This document shows positions 19,934-29,440 of a stretch of DNA of 64,000 nucleotides, piece after piece. The notes beneath the pieces are model-generated. The model worked only from the letters and a program-made list of their open reading frames with translations. It was not told where the DNA came from and did no database searches. Position 1 is the stretch's first letter. Every line of letters begins with the position of its first letter. The translations under genes were made by a program, and so were the position numbers. Source of the stretch: Gemmatimonadaceae bacterium (GTDB lineage Bacteria > Gemmatimonadota > Gemmatimonadetes > Gemmatimonadales > Gemmatimonadaceae); assembly GCA_019186945.1 (NCBI GenBank), contig JABAQJ010000002.1, forward strand, positions 523,897 through 587,896, in the 5' to 3' direction.

Positions 19934-21430
19934 ATGACCTTCGAACGTTTTGTCGCCCTCGCGAAAGAGGCCTCTCTGGTTCCGGTGTGGCGCGATCTCC
20001 TGCTGGATACCGATACCGCGGTGTCCGCTTTCGCCAAGGTTCGCCGGCCGCCGTTCGCGTTCTTGCTCGAGTCTGCCCCTGCGGGGAGCGAAACCTGGTC
20101 GCGCTACACATTCCTCGGAACCGAACCTCGGGAGGCGTGGCGTTACACGGATGGCGTGGCAGAGAGGTGGCTGCCTGACGTCGGTTGGCACGGCGCTCAC
20201 GTCACGAGCGACCCGATCGGCGACCTCCAGACGCGTATCCGGCGCGATCGACCGGCGCGCGTCCCTGAACTGGGGGCGTTCTGGAGCGGGGCGGTTGGCT
20301 ATTTCTCGTACGACATCGCGCGCACGATCGAGCACCTGCCGGCGGCGCCACCGCGCGCGATCCCGGCCCCCGATGCCCAGTTCGTCTTCACCGATGCACT
20401 GATCATCATCGACAATCTCAAAGCCAGCGCTCGAATCGTGGTCGGCGTTCCGCTGGGGGACATGCCTCGCACGGACGTGGCCGGGCTCCGTAACCGATTC
20501 GAGCTAGCCCAGCAGACGATCGACCGGATGGAATCGCGCCTGCGCGGACCATCGCCGCTCGCCGCGCTTTCGATCGACGAAGCGGCTTGGCCGGCGACGG
20601 GTACGTGCGCCTACACGCGCGAGCGGTTCGAGCTGGACGTGCAACGCATCAAGCAGTACATCGCCGCCGGCGACTGTTTTCAGGCCCTGCTGGCACGGCG
20701 CATCGCCGTGCCGCACGATTTCGACTCGACGTCGTTGTATCGCGCGCTACGTGCGCTGAATCCGTCGCCCTACATGTACCACCTGGCTCTCGACGGTACG
20801 GAACTGGTGGGCAGTTCTCCCGAGTTGCTGGTCCGGGTGGCGGACGGTCGGGTGGTGTTGCGCCCGATCGCCGGCACACGACCCAGAGGCGGCACGGACG
20901 AGGAGGACGCAACCCGGAGCGCCGAACTCAGTGCCGACGCCAAGGAATGCGCGGAACACGTCATGCTGGTCGATCTCGGCAGGAATGACGTCGGCCGAAT
21001 CGCCAAGTACGGCACGGTTCGGGTCACGGATCTGATGGTCGTCGAGCGCTTCTCGCACGTCCTTCACCTGGTGAGCCAGATTCAAGGCGAGTTGCGCGAT
21101 GGGCTGTCCTGTCTCGACGTCCTTCGGGCGACCTTCCCCGCGGGGACGATGACCGGGGCGCCAAAGGTCCGGGCCATGGAGATCATCGACGAGTTGGAGC
21201 CGGAGCGACGCGGGCCCTATGCGGGCGGCGTGGGCTACATCGCCGCCGGCGACGACCGGATGGACGTCGCGATCACGATCCGCACCTGTGTGATTGCCGG
21301 CGGCACAGCGTCCGTGCAGGCCGGAGCCGGAATCGTCGCGGACAGCGTCCCGTCGACAGAATGGGAGGAAACCGAGAGCAAGGCACGGGCACTCCTGACG
21401 GCATTGGGTCGCGTGCGAGCGGCGCGCTAG
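19934..21430 (+). CDS. trpE: Anthranilate synthase component I
   Basis: Makes anthranilate from chorismate with a glutamine amidotransferase partner, first step of tryptophan synthesis. 498 residues. The N-terminal domain contains FAFLLESAPAG, matching the LLES motif used for tryptophan feedback in TrpE. The chorismate-binding domain shows IKQYIAAGDCFQ, LRPIAGTRPRGGT, DLGRNDVGR, TFPAGTMTGAPKVRAMEII and YAGGVGYI. No trpG or other trp gene is adjacent, so it is separated from the rest of the pathway. A PabB role is possible, but the LLES motif favours TrpE. Confidence 0.88.
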   Translation: MTFERFVALAKEASLVPVWRDLLLDTDTAVSAFAKVRRPPFAFLLESAPAGSETWSRYTFLGTEPREAWRYTDGVAERWLPDVGWHGAHVTSDPIGDLQTRIRRDRPARVPELGAFWSGAVGYFSYDIARTIEHLPAAPPRAIPAPDAQFVFTDALIIIDNLKASARIVVGVPLGDMPRTDVAGLRNRFELAQQTIDRMESRLRGPSPLAALSIDEAAWPATGTCAYTRERFELDVQRIKQYIAAGDCFQALLARRIAVPHDFDSTSLYRALRALNPSPYMYHLALDGTELVGSSPELLVRVADGRVVLRPIAGTRPRGGTDEEDATRSAELSADAKECAEHVMLVDLGRNDVGRIAKYGTVRVTDLMVVERFSHVLHLVSQIQGELRDGLSCLDVLRATFPAGTMTGAPKVRAMEIIDELEPERRGPYAGGVGYIAAGDDRMDVAITIRTCVIAGGTASVQAGAGIVADSVPSTEWEETESKARALLTALGRVRAAR

Positions 21431-21462
21431 GCACGGCAGGTCGGGAGCGCGATATTCCGGCC

Positions 21463-23106
21463 ATGACGTATCGACTGGTGAGTGCCAGTGGCGAGGTGAC
21501 GTTTGAGCTGCGGCCCGGCGCGCCGCACGTGCTGGGGCGTGCCCTGAGCAGCGATCTCCCGGTCCTCGACCCCACGGTCTCGCGACGACACGCCGAGTTG
21601 ACCGTGGAATCGGGCGGAATCACGCTGCGCGATCTGGGATCGAGCAACGGCACCTTCGTCAACGGCAACAGGATCACCTCCGCACGGGTCGTTGCTGGCG
21701 ACCGCCTGATCTTTGGCAAGGTTCTCTTTGAACTGCGAGAACTCAGTCCGGTCCTGATCGACGACGGAACCGCCGAGAGCCTGCGGCGAGCCGCGCGCGC
21801 GGGTACGACGATCGTGCGCCAGATCCCCGTTCCCGATGCGGACCAGGCACTGGAAAGCGCCCTTCGCGCCAGCGGCGTCCAGAAAGCGGTCGACGAAACC
21901 GCCGCCATCCTGCCACAGGCCGAACGCGACCGGTTGCGGCTGACGCTCCTCCTGGAGATCTCGAAAGCGCTCACCCGCGCGACGGATGTCGACCAGATGC
22001 TGGAGAAACTCACGCAGTTCTCTTTCAGGCTGATGGGAATCGACCGCGTCACGATCCTCCTCTGCCAGGACGACAGCGACCTCGAAGCCCGAATCTCTCG
22101 CCAGCGTGACGGAGCCCCGTCCAGCCGCCCCGTATCCCTCAGGCTGGCGCGTACGGCGATCGAGAAGAAAGTCGCGATCCTCTCGGACGACCTCGCCGTA
22201 ACCAGCTCCGACAAGGGAGAGCCCAGGAGCGGGGGAGGGACCGGCCAGGACGCGAGGACACCAACCGGCGCTACCTCGCACTCGGCGGCCTGTGCGCCCA
22301 TGGTCGCGGGCGAAGGCCGCGTCCTCGGCGTCCTCTATGTCGATTGCGCCACGAACAACTATCGCATCAGCGAGGAGGATCTGGATTTCCTCGTCGCTTT
22401 CGCCGGTATCGCCGCCGTCGCCGTGGACAACGTGCGGTTTGGGGAACGCATCCGTCACGAGGCGAACGTGCGCGGCAACTTCGAGCGCTTCTTCGCACCG
22501 GCTCTGGCGGCGCGGATCGCGGCCGCCCCCAGTGCCGTAAGCCTTGGCGGCGAACGCCGAGCCGTAGCCGTGCTCTTCAGCGACATCCGCGAGTTCACGG
22601 AACTCGCGGCGCACCTCCCGCCTGACGAGACGGCACGCCTGCTCACCGAGTACTTCACGGAGATGGTCGACTGCGTCTTCCGGCACGGCGGTACCCTGGA
22701 CAAGTTCATCGGCGACGCGGTCATGGCGCAGTGGGGGGCACCGATCAGCGAGCCTGACGACGCCGACCGTGCTCTGGACGCCGCACTCGACATGATGACC
22801 GCCGTCGCGCGGCTCAACGCGCGCTGGCGCGGTGAAGGACGGCCGGAAATCCAGGTCGGCATCGGCGTCAGCTACGGCGATGCTTTCGCGGGATACCTCG
22901 GATCCGAGCGACGTCTCGAGTATACGATCATCGGCGATACTGTGAATACCGCGAACCGGCTGTGTGCTATCGCGTTGGGCGGAGAGATACTCGTTACCGA
23001 ACCGCTCGGCCGAGCGCTGACCCGACCACATGAACTAATGGAGTGCGACCCGCTGCCGCTGCGCGGCCGGATGGAGCCAGTTCGCGTCTTTCGCGCGACA
23101 GCATGA
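21463..23106 (+). CDS. FHA-GAF-class III adenylate/guanylate cyclase
   Basis: 547 residues: an FHA domain at ~20-80 (VLGRALSSDLPVLDPTVSRRHAEL, LRDLGSSNGTFVNG) that would bind phosphothreonine peptides, a GAF domain at ~160-330, and a class III cyclase domain at ~365-535. Metal aspartates appear in AVLFSDIREFT and DKFIGDAVMAQWG, and the transition-state Asn/Arg in GDTVNTANRL. These residues support an active enzyme; the Lys in DKFIGD favours ATP (cAMP). Starts at ATG 21463, 32 bases after trpE, and overlaps the Kdo kinase start as ATGA. cAMP receptor not seen in the window. Confidence 0.92.
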   Translation: MTYRLVSASGEVTFELRPGAPHVLGRALSSDLPVLDPTVSRRHAELTVESGGITLRDLGSSNGTFVNGNRITSARVVAGDRLIFGKVLFELRELSPVLIDDGTAESLRRAARAGTTIVRQIPVPDADQALESALRASGVQKAVDETAAILPQAERDRLRLTLLLEISKALTRATDVDQMLEKLTQFSFRLMGIDRVTILLCQDDSDLEARISRQRDGAPSSRPVSLRLARTAIEKKVAILSDDLAVTSSDKGEPRSGGGTGQDARTPTGATSHSAACAPMVAGEGRVLGVLYVDCATNNYRISEEDLDFLVAFAGIAAVAVDNVRFGERIRHEANVRGNFERFFAPALAARIAAAPSAVSLGGERRAVAVLFSDIREFTELAAHLPPDETARLLTEYFTEMVDCVFRHGGTLDKFIGDAVMAQWGAPISEPDDADRALDAALDMMTAVARLNARWRGEGRPEIQVGIGVSYGDAFAGYLGSERRLEYTIIGDTVNTANRLCAIALGGEILVTEPLGRALTRPHELMECDPLPLRGRMEPVRVFRATA

Positions 23107-23846
23107 TCGGGCGCGTTCCGCCCGGCTACTCCAGCCTGCGACTCGGCCAAGCCACCGCGGTAGCACAGGATGGCCTCGTCTCCAGCGTGCGGGAAGCGTT
23201 AGGCGCCGGCACGCTGTACGACTACGCCGCGGCGCACCCCGAGCGCCGCGAACTCGCAGGCCGGAAGACGGCGTTCGCCGTCCCGCTCCCCGGTGGCGGA
23301 GCCCGTGTGGTCGTACGACGCTCGCATCATGGCGGACTGCTCGCGGCAGTAACCGGAGACCTGTTCCTCCCCCCCACGCGAGCGCCATACGAACTTCTCG
23401 TCTCCCTGCTCCTCATACGTGCGGGAATCCCCACGCCGCCGGTACTGGCGTATGCTGTCTACCACGCGGGCCCGATCCTCAGACGATCGGACGTGGTCAC
23501 CCTGGAACTCCATGGCGACAACCTGGCAACCGTGCTGACGCAGAACAGCGGCATCGCATGGGTAGAACCGGTTGCCGACTTGCTCCGCGACCTGGCCAGG
23601 ACGGGGGCGTGGCACCCGGACCTCAACCTCCGGAATATCCTCCTGTCCAGCGACGACGCCGGCAATGCTCGCGCCTGGATCCTGGATGTGGATCGTATCC
23701 GCTTTCACCCACCGGGCGATCCCAACGTGCGTTCGGCAAACCACCAGCGCCTCGATCGGTCCCTGCGGAAGTGGAGTCGCCAGGCCACGGTCGCGCTCGA
23801 TCCTCGCGTTCTCGGCGACTTGCGCCGGCTCGCCATGGCGTCGTGA
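23103..23846 (+). CDS. kdkA: 3-deoxy-D-manno-octulosonic acid (Kdo) kinase-like protein
   Basis: 247-residue member of the lipopolysaccharide kinase (Kdo/WaaP) family that phosphorylates the Kdo residue of the LPS inner core on the cytoplasmic side. The catalytic loop WHPDLNLRNILL (~170-181) and metal-binding AWILDVDRI fit the family; the glycine-rich region is weak, as is normal for it. ATG 23103 overlaps the cyclase stop (ATGA), and its own stop overlaps the heptosyltransferase start (GTGA). Adjacent heptosyltransferase strongly supports an LPS-core function. An alternative would be another small kinase of the same fold. Confidence 0.83.
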   Translation: MIGRVPPGYSSLRLGQATAVAQDGLVSSVREALGAGTLYDYAAAHPERRELAGRKTAFAVPLPGGGARVVVRRSHHGGLLAAVTGDLFLPPTRAPYELLVSLLLIRAGIPTPPVLAYAVYHAGPILRRSDVVTLELHGDNLATVLTQNSGIAWVEPVADLLRDLARTGAWHPDLNLRNILLSSDDAGNARAWILDVDRIRFHPPGDPNVRSANHQRLDRSLRKWSRQATVALDPRVLGDLRRLAMAS

Positions 23847-24889
23847 TCGACAAGCCGCTGGATCGCGTCGGCGTCGTCATGATGAGCGCCGTCGGGGATG
23901 CCGTCCACGTCCTGCCGGTGATCAACGCGATCAAGCGCAGCCGACCGGGTACGCGCATAACGTGGGTGTTGCAGCCGGGACCAGCGACCCTGGTTCGCGG
24001 GCACCCGTCGGTAGACGAGATCGTTCTGTTCGATCGCTCACGTGGCTGGCGTGCGTTCGTCGACGTGAGACGGGCGATGTCGGGGCGGCCACAGGACGCG
24101 TTGTTGGCCTTGCAGGTGTACTTCAAGGCTGGACTGGTGACGGCAATGTGCCGCGCGCCGGTCAAGCTGGGCTTCGACCTGGCGCGAGCGCGCGACCTGA
24201 ACTGGCTCTTCACCACGCACCGAATACCTGCACGGGCCAGCGGTCAGCACGTCCAGGATCAGTACTTCGAGTTTCTGGAAGCGTTAGGCATCCCACACGA
24301 GCCGGTGACCTGGAACCTCGGTCCGTGGGATGCGGAGCGCAGCGCACAGCAGGAGTTCTTTCGCGAGTTCGAGCGGCCGGCAGTCGCGATCGTCGTTGCC
24401 ACCAGCAAGCCGGAGAAGGACTGGCCACCGGAACGCTGGGCGCAGGTCGTGGACGCGCTCTGGTCCGACTTCGGACTTCAGGCGGTGCTCGTAGGTGGAC
24501 GCTCGGCACGGGAACTCCACGCCGAGGGGGTGATCCTGTCGCGAAGTTCGGGGCGGCCGCGCTCCGCGTTGGGTAGCGGTCTGCGCCCGCTCGTCGGGAT
24601 TCTAGATGGTTCGGCGCTGGTTATCTCTCCAGACACCGGTCCCCTCCACATGTCTGTCGCCCTCGACCGCCCGGTGATCAGCCTGATGGGCTACACCAAC
24701 CCGAAGCGCACTGGCCCGTATCGGCGTTTCCATGACCTCATCGTCGACGCCTATGGCGATCCGGGAGAAGACTACCCGATCTCCATGGAGAACCGGCCGG
24801 GGCGAATGGCGCGGATCCAGGTGCGCGACGTGCTCGACCGGGTCGAGCGGTGGCGAACCACGTACGCTTCCGGGCGATGTCAGGGTTGA
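23843..24889 (+). CDS. ADP-heptose:LPS heptosyltransferase (glycosyltransferase family 9)
   Basis: 348 residues from GTG 23843, overlapping the Kdo kinase stop (GTGA). VGVVMMSAVGDAVHVLPVINAIKRSRPGTRITWV is the N-terminal donor-side fold typical of WaaC/WaaF (usually GDxxxxTP), and the C-terminal domain has VGGRSARE and the conserved DTGPLHMSVALDRPVISLMG (family: DSGPxHxAxALxxPxxxxFG). Adds heptose to the inner core. Which position (I or II) cannot be decided. The end overlaps the convergent maf end by 10 bases. Confidence 0.9.
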   Translation: MIDKPLDRVGVVMMSAVGDAVHVLPVINAIKRSRPGTRITWVLQPGPATLVRGHPSVDEIVLFDRSRGWRAFVDVRRAMSGRPQDALLALQVYFKAGLVTAMCRAPVKLGFDLARARDLNWLFTTHRIPARASGQHVQDQYFEFLEALGIPHEPVTWNLGPWDAERSAQQEFFREFERPAVAIVVATSKPEKDWPPERWAQVVDALWSDFGLQAVLVGGRSARELHAEGVILSRSSGRPRSALGSGLRPLVGILDGSALVISPDTGPLHMSVALDRPVISLMGYTNPKRTGPYRRFHDLIVDAYGDPGEDYPISMENRPGRMARIQVRDVLDRVERWRTTYASGRCQG

Positions 24890-25512
24890 TCTCCTTGGCG
24901 CCGGCGATCGGCCACGCGCTTTTCGCGCAGGCGACCGAAGTCGTACTCGACGCCAACGGCCGCCAGCAGTTCGACCATTCGGCCTAACGCGAGTCCCATC
25001 ACAGCGAAATAGTCGCCGTGGATGCATTCGACGAGGGTTGCACCGAACCCCTGGATCCCGTAGGCCCCCGCCTTGTCCATCGGTTCGCCGGTCCGGACAT
25101 ACGACGCGATCTTCTCGCTCGTGAGGGCACGAAACGTCACATCGACAGCTTCCACGCCCGAGACGACCTCACTCCCACGCGCGACCGCCACCGCGGTGAA
25201 AACGACATGGGTGCGGCCACTTAACAGCTGCAGGGTCCGCCTGGCATCGTCTTCGTCCACGGGCTTGCCGAGGATCCGGCCGTCGAGGACCACGATGGTA
25301 TCCGAGCCGATGACGACCGCATCCGGGCGATCGATCGCGACAGTGGTCGCCTTTCCCCGCGCCAAACGCTCGGCGTGCACGCGCGGTTCTTCTCCCGCGA
25401 ATACCGACTCATCGATATCTGCCGGTCGAACCTCATGTGGCAATCCGATGAGCGACAGCAATTCTCGACGGCGTGGCGACTGAGACGCGAGGATCACGCG
25501 GATCGGCGTCAT
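24880..25512 (-). CDS. maf: Maf/YhdE-type nucleoside triphosphate pyrophosphatase
   Basis: House-cleaning pyrophosphatase that hydrolyses non-canonical or excess nucleotides (dTTP/UTP in YhdE-like members). 210 residues from ATG 25512. Signature motifs: [18 protein letters not shown] at the N-terminus, [19 protein letters not shown], and [13 protein letters not shown]. The frame is open further upstream but that region lies in dtd and is not protein-like. ATG overlaps the dtd stop (ATGA), so the two are coupled. Confidence 0.93.
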   Translation of the reverse strand: MTPIRVILASQSPRRRELLSLIGLPHEVRPADIDESVFAGEEPRVHAERLARGKATTVAIDRPDAVVIGSDTIVVLDGRILGKPVDEDDARRTLQLLSGRTHVVFTAVAVARGSEVVSGVEAVDVTFRALTSEKIASYVRTGEPMDKAGAYGIQGFGATLVECIHGDYFAVMGLALGRMVELLAAVGVEYDFGRLREKRVADRRRQGDQP

Positions 25513-25961
25513 CGCTCGAGCCAGAGTGTCACAGGGCCGTCGTTGACGAGCGACACCGCCATCGAAGCGCCGAACTCTCCCGTGGCCACCTGCACTCCAC
25601 GCGCGCGCAGCTGCGCGACGAAGCGTTCGTACAGCGGAACGGCAAGTTCGGGTCGGGCCGCGTCGATGAACGACGGTCGCCGGCCCTTCTGCACGTCGCC
25701 ATACAAGGTGAACTGGGACACTACCAGGATGGCGCCACCGACGTCCGCGAGCGCGAGGTTCATCTTGCCGTCCGCATCGGAGAAGACGCGCAAGCCCACG
25801 ACCTTGTCCGCCATCCAATCGAGCTCCGCATCGCCGTCAGTGTGGCTGAAGGCGACCAGCAGCAGGAAGCCGCGTCCGATGCTCCCCGACGTGCGCTCGA
25901 GGCCCGGGGTGTCTCGCACGGAAACCGACGCCTGCGCGACGCGTTGGAGCACGAGGCGCAT
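25509..25961 (-). CDS. dtd: D-aminoacyl-tRNA deacylase
   Basis: Removes D-amino acids (and glycine mischarged on tRNA-Ala) from tRNA. 150 residues, typical length. Starts [15 protein letters not shown]; contains the active-site SQFTLYGD and the C-terminal [11 protein letters not shown] carrying the family Gly-cisPro motif. Lies 9 bases after glmS would begin its 3' end on this strand, in a glmM-glmS-dtd-maf run. Confidence 0.95.
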   Translation of the reverse strand: MRLVLQRVAQASVSVRDTPGLERTSGSIGRGFLLLVAFSHTDGDAELDWMADKVVGLRVFSDADGKMNLALADVGGAILVVSQFTLYGDVQKGRRPSFIDAARPELAVPLYERFVAQLRARGVQVATGEFGASMAVSLVNDGPVTLWLER

Positions 25962-25970
25962 GTTGCGGCG

Positions 25971-27797
25971 CTATTCGACCGTGACCGACTTCGCCAGGTT
26001 GCGCGGCTGATCGACGTTGGCGCCGCGTTTTACCGCGATGTAGTACGCCAGCAGCTGCAGCGGGACACTCGCCAGGATCGACCCCAGCAGGTCCAGGGTT
26101 TCCGGGATGCGGAACTCGTAATCGATCTTGCCCTTGAGCGCCGGTTCGTCGCGGCTGGTGATCGCGATGACGCGGCCCTTGCGAGCCTTCACCTCCTGGA
26201 CGTTCGACGTGATCTTGTCGAACACCGAGTCGTGCGGCGCGATGAACACGACGGGCATCATCTCGTCGATCAGCGCGATCGGTCCGTGTTTCATCTCCGC
26301 CGCCGGGTACCCTTCGGCATGGATGTAGCTGATCTCCTTCAGCTTCAGCGCACCCTCGAGCGCGGCCGGGAAGTTGTAGCCGCGACCCAGGTACAGGAAG
26401 TTCGAAGCGCGCTTGAACTCCTCCGCAAGCGCTTCGATCTCGTCGGCGCGGCTCAGGATGTCCCGCACCTGACCGGGGATCGCCTTCATGGCGTCGATGA
26501 TCTCGCGCCCGCGCAGGATGCTCATGTCCCGCAGGCGGCCGAGCTTCAGCGTAAACAGCAGGAGGGCAGTCACCTGCGAAGTGAACGCCTTGGTGGACGC
26601 AACCCCGATCTCCGGACCTGCGTGCAGATAGATCCCGCCGTCCGACTCGCGAGCGATCGTCGAACCTACCACGTTCACGATGCCTAACGTGCGCGCTCCG
26701 CGTCGCTTCGCTTCGCGCATCGCCGCCAACGTATCCGCGGTCTCTCCCGACTGCGAGATCACGATGCACAAAGTGCGTTCGTTGACGATGGGGTTCCGAT
26801 ACCGAAACTCCGACGCGTACTCGACTTCGACGGGTACCCGCGTCAATTCCTCGATCAGATTCTCCCCGATCAGCGCCGAATGCCAGCTTGTGCCGCAGGC
26901 GGTGATCACGATGTTGTCGAACGACAGCAGTTCGTCATCCGTCAGATTCAACCCGCCGAGCCGCGATGTGCCGTCGTCCGGCAGCAATCGGCCGCGCATC
27001 GTATTCTCGATCGTGTCAGGCTGCTCGAAGATCTCCTTGAGCATGAAGTGCGGGAACCCGCCACGCTCGATCTGGTCCAGATCCCAATCGACGCGCGACA
27101 CCTTCTTCTGCAGCTCGGTCGCATCCAGATCGATGATGCGATAGCCGTCGCGGTCGAGCACCGCGAGGTCCCCATCGTCCAGATACACGACCTGCCGCGT
27201 ATGCGCCAGAATCGCCGACACGTCGCTGGCGACGAAATACTCCTGGTCCCCAAGCCCGACGAGCAACGGACTCCCCTTCCTTGCCGCCACGATCTTGTGC
27301 GAATCCGTCGCAGAGATCACCGCGATACCGTACGTCCCTTCCACCATGCGCAGAGCCTGGATCACGGCCTCCTCCAGGTTCCCCTCGAAAAACTCCTGCG
27401 TCAGATGCGCCAGGACTTCCGTGTCCGTGTCGGACTGAAAGGTGTACCCGCGTCCCTCGAGCATCTGCTTGAGCACCATCGAGTTCTCGATGATCCCGTT
27501 ATGCACGACGGCGATCGTCCCGTCCTGACTGACGTGCGGGTGCGCATTGACCTGGTTCGGCTGGCCGTGCGTCGCCCACCTCGTATGCGCGATCCCCGTC
27601 GTGCCGACGACCGGCGTGGCGGAAAGAAGGGACTCCAGACGCGTGATCTTCCCCGACTCCTTCACCGTCTCCACGCCGGACCCGTTCATGATCGCGACGC
27701 CAGCAGAGTCATAGCCACGGTACTCCAGCCGTTTCAGTCCCTCGATGAGGAGGGGAGTCGCGAGCTTCGGGCCGACGTATCCAACGATTCCGCACAT
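25971..27797 (-). CDS. glmS: Glutamine-fructose-6-phosphate aminotransferase (isomerizing)
   Basis: Makes glucosamine-6-phosphate from fructose-6-phosphate and glutamine, the first step to UDP-GlcNAc. 608 residues, standard length. Catalytic Cys2 in MCGIVGYVG, amidotransferase domain to ~220 (HTRWATHGQPNQVNAHPH), then two SIS domains (ACGTSWHSALIGENLIEEL and NFLYLGRGYNFPAALEGALKLKEISYIHAEGY), ending in LAKSVTVE. The gene follows glmM on the same strand with ~20 bases between, pairing the first two steps of the pathway. No glmS ribozyme-like leader is possible in that gap. Confidence 0.97.
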   Translation of the reverse strand: MCGIVGYVGPKLATPLLIEGLKRLEYRGYDSAGVAIMNGSGVETVKESGKITRLESLLSATPVVGTTGIAHTRWATHGQPNQVNAHPHVSQDGTIAVVHNGIIENSMVLKQMLEGRGYTFQSDTDTEVLAHLTQEFFEGNLEEAVIQALRMVEGTYGIAVISATDSHKIVAARKGSPLLVGLGDQEYFVASDVSAILAHTRQVVYLDDGDLAVLDRDGYRIIDLDATELQKKVSRVDWDLDQIERGGFPHFMLKEIFEQPDTIENTMRGRLLPDDGTSRLGGLNLTDDELLSFDNIVITACGTSWHSALIGENLIEELTRVPVEVEYASEFRYRNPIVNERTLCIVISQSGETADTLAAMREAKRRGARTLGIVNVVGSTIARESDGGIYLHAGPEIGVASTKAFTSQVTALLLFTLKLGRLRDMSILRGREIIDAMKAIPGQVRDILSRADEIEALAEEFKRASNFLYLGRGYNFPAALEGALKLKEISYIHAEGYPAAEMKHGPIALIDEMMPVVFIAPHDSVFDKITSNVQEVKARKGRVIAITSRDEPALKGKIDYEFRIPETLDLLGSILASVPLQLLAYYIAVKRGANVDQPRNLAKSVTVE

Positions 27798-27817
27798 AGA
27801 TGGTCTGAATTGACGAG

Positions 27818-29188
27818 TTACACGTTCAGCGCGTCAAGCGGCGCGCGGCAGCGCGCGATCAGACTGCGCGCCTCCTCTGACGTTGGGGCTTCGGCAATGA
27901 CACGCACGATGGGCTCCGTTCCCGACGGCCGAACATGGACCCAGCGGTCCGGCCAGGAGAGCCGCAGCCCGTCCTGAGTATCGGCCTCGGCATCCTCAAA
28001 CGTCGCGCACAGCGACTCATAGACGTCACCTAGATTGCCGCCGGGTCGATCCAGCTTGTCCTTCACGATCGCGTACTGCGGATATCGTGCCACAGTCGCG
28101 CTCAACGGCTCGCTGGTCTCGTGCAGCAGCTGCAGGAGCAGTGCAGCTGCTACCGGGGCATCCCGGCCCAAGTGAAGGTCGGGCAGAATCACGCCGCCAT
28201 TCCCTTCGCCGCCGATCGCCGCGCCCTCCTGTCGCATCCGTACCGCAACATTGACCTCACCCACGGGCGCCCTGATCACTCGCGAACCGGATTCAGCCGC
28301 AACATCATCGACGATACGGCTGGTCGAGAGGTTCGTCACGACCACCCCGGGCCGCCTGGCCAGCACGACTCGGGCGGCGAGCGCTAGTGTATAGTCCTCG
28401 CCGATGGCCCGACCGCCGTCGGCGACCAGGGCAAGCCGGTCCACGTCCGGGTCGGTGGCAAATCCGATCGCGGCGCCGCTCTGGCGCGTGAGCGCTTCAA
28501 GCTCGCCCAGGTTGTCTGCTACCGGCTCCGGGGGCCGATGGAATCTCCCGTCCGGCTCCAGGTAAATCCCCTGCACGACGCACCCCAGTCGCTCCAGCAG
28601 CGAGAGCATGATCGCCGCGCCGGCGCCGTGACAGGTATCGAGTGCCACCGGAAAGCGCCGGCGCCTGATGCCTCCGACGTCGACGAACGGGAGGGCAAGG
28701 ATTCGCTCGACATGCCGTGCGACAGCTCCGTCGTCCTGTCGGACCGAGCCTAACGACTCCCACGTCGGGAAACGCACGCCCCGATCGATGAACGCGCGCA
28801 TGGACCCGCTTTCGTCGGGATCGAGGAACAGGCCGGCAGAGCCGATGAACTTGAGAGCATTCCATTCGATCGGGTTGTGGCTGGCGGTTATCGCCAGTCC
28901 GCCGGCGGCTCCGTGCTCCTCCACCGCGAGTTGCACGGTCGGCGTCGGCGCCATCCCGATGTCGACCACGTCAGCCCCCGCGGCCTGCAGCGATCCAGTC
29001 ACCAAACGATGCATCATCGGTCCCGAAACCCTGCTGTCGCGCCCGACGACGATGGCGCGCGACGTGGAGCGCGCCAGCGACCAGACGCCAAAGCCAGCCG
29101 CATAGCGCGCCACGACCTCCGGCGTCAGACCCTCGCCGACTCGACCCCGAACTCCCGACACGCTCACCATCAAACCGCCAAACGACAT
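27818..29188 (-). CDS. glmM: Phosphoglucosamine mutase-like phosphohexomutase
   Basis: Interconverts glucosamine-6-phosphate and glucosamine-1-phosphate for UDP-GlcNAc synthesis. 456 residues from ATG 29188 (MSFGGLMVSVSGVRGRVGEGL). The phosphoserine loop is ITASHNPIEWNALKF (Ser ~102), the metal loop DPDVDRLAL, the sugar loop GGEGNGGVILPDLH and the phosphate site RPSGTEPIVRVIAEA. The usual GTDGIRG start motif is replaced by VSGVRGRVG. A phosphomannomutase/phosphoglucomutase role is possible, but the downstream glmS argues for GlmM. Confidence 0.88.
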   Translation of the reverse strand: MSFGGLMVSVSGVRGRVGEGLTPEVVARYAAGFGVWSLARSTSRAIVVGRDSRVSGPMMHRLVTGSLQAAGADVVDIGMAPTPTVQLAVEEHGAAGGLAITASHNPIEWNALKFIGSAGLFLDPDESGSMRAFIDRGVRFPTWESLGSVRQDDGAVARHVERILALPFVDVGGIRRRRFPVALDTCHGAGAAIMLSLLERLGCVVQGIYLEPDGRFHRPPEPVADNLGELEALTRQSGAAIGFATDPDVDRLALVADGGRAIGEDYTLALAARVVLARRPGVVVTNLSTSRIVDDVAAESGSRVIRAPVGEVNVAVRMRQEGAAIGGEGNGGVILPDLHLGRDAPVAAALLLQLLHETSEPLSATVARYPQYAIVKDKLDRPGGNLGDVYESLCATFEDAEADTQDGLRLSWPDRWVHVRPSGTEPIVRVIAEAPTSEEARSLIARCRAPLDALNV

Positions 29189-29440
29189 TCGGCCCCCGGT
29201 GGAAATGCAGAACAAGGATTGACGAGAAGTCGCCCGGAAAACGGATGAGGAATCTACAAGGTGCGCTGTCCGCCGGGCGACACCCGGCGATGTCACGCAC
29301 TACGGTCGCGTCACATCCTCGTGACCTGCCTCACGATTGACGTCACCTGCCCCGTGCACACTGTCGCGGCGTACTGCACCTGTGGTGCAATCGGTTTCGC
29401 AGCGCCCGCGCCAAGCGCTTGCGACACCCACGAAACAACG
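29189..29440. promoter_or_regulatory. Intergenic region upstream of glmM with GTCAC/GTGAC repeats
   Basis: 252 bases between the end of the HD-GYP gene and the glmM start (both minus strand); it should hold the glmM-glmS promoter. GTCAC occurs at 29292-29296, 29310-29314 and 29342-29346, and the reverse form GTGAC at 29321-29325. Further upstream are a small hairpin (TGCACC 29375-29380 with GGTGCA 29384-29389) and the palindrome CAAGCGCTTG (29412-29421), also seen upstream of tig. No gene is visible. Confidence 0.35.

Noticed and set aside
29375-29389. Hairpin TGCACC/GGTGCA as terminator of the HD-GYP gene
   Set aside because: Loop of three and no U-tract; too weak for an intrinsic terminator.
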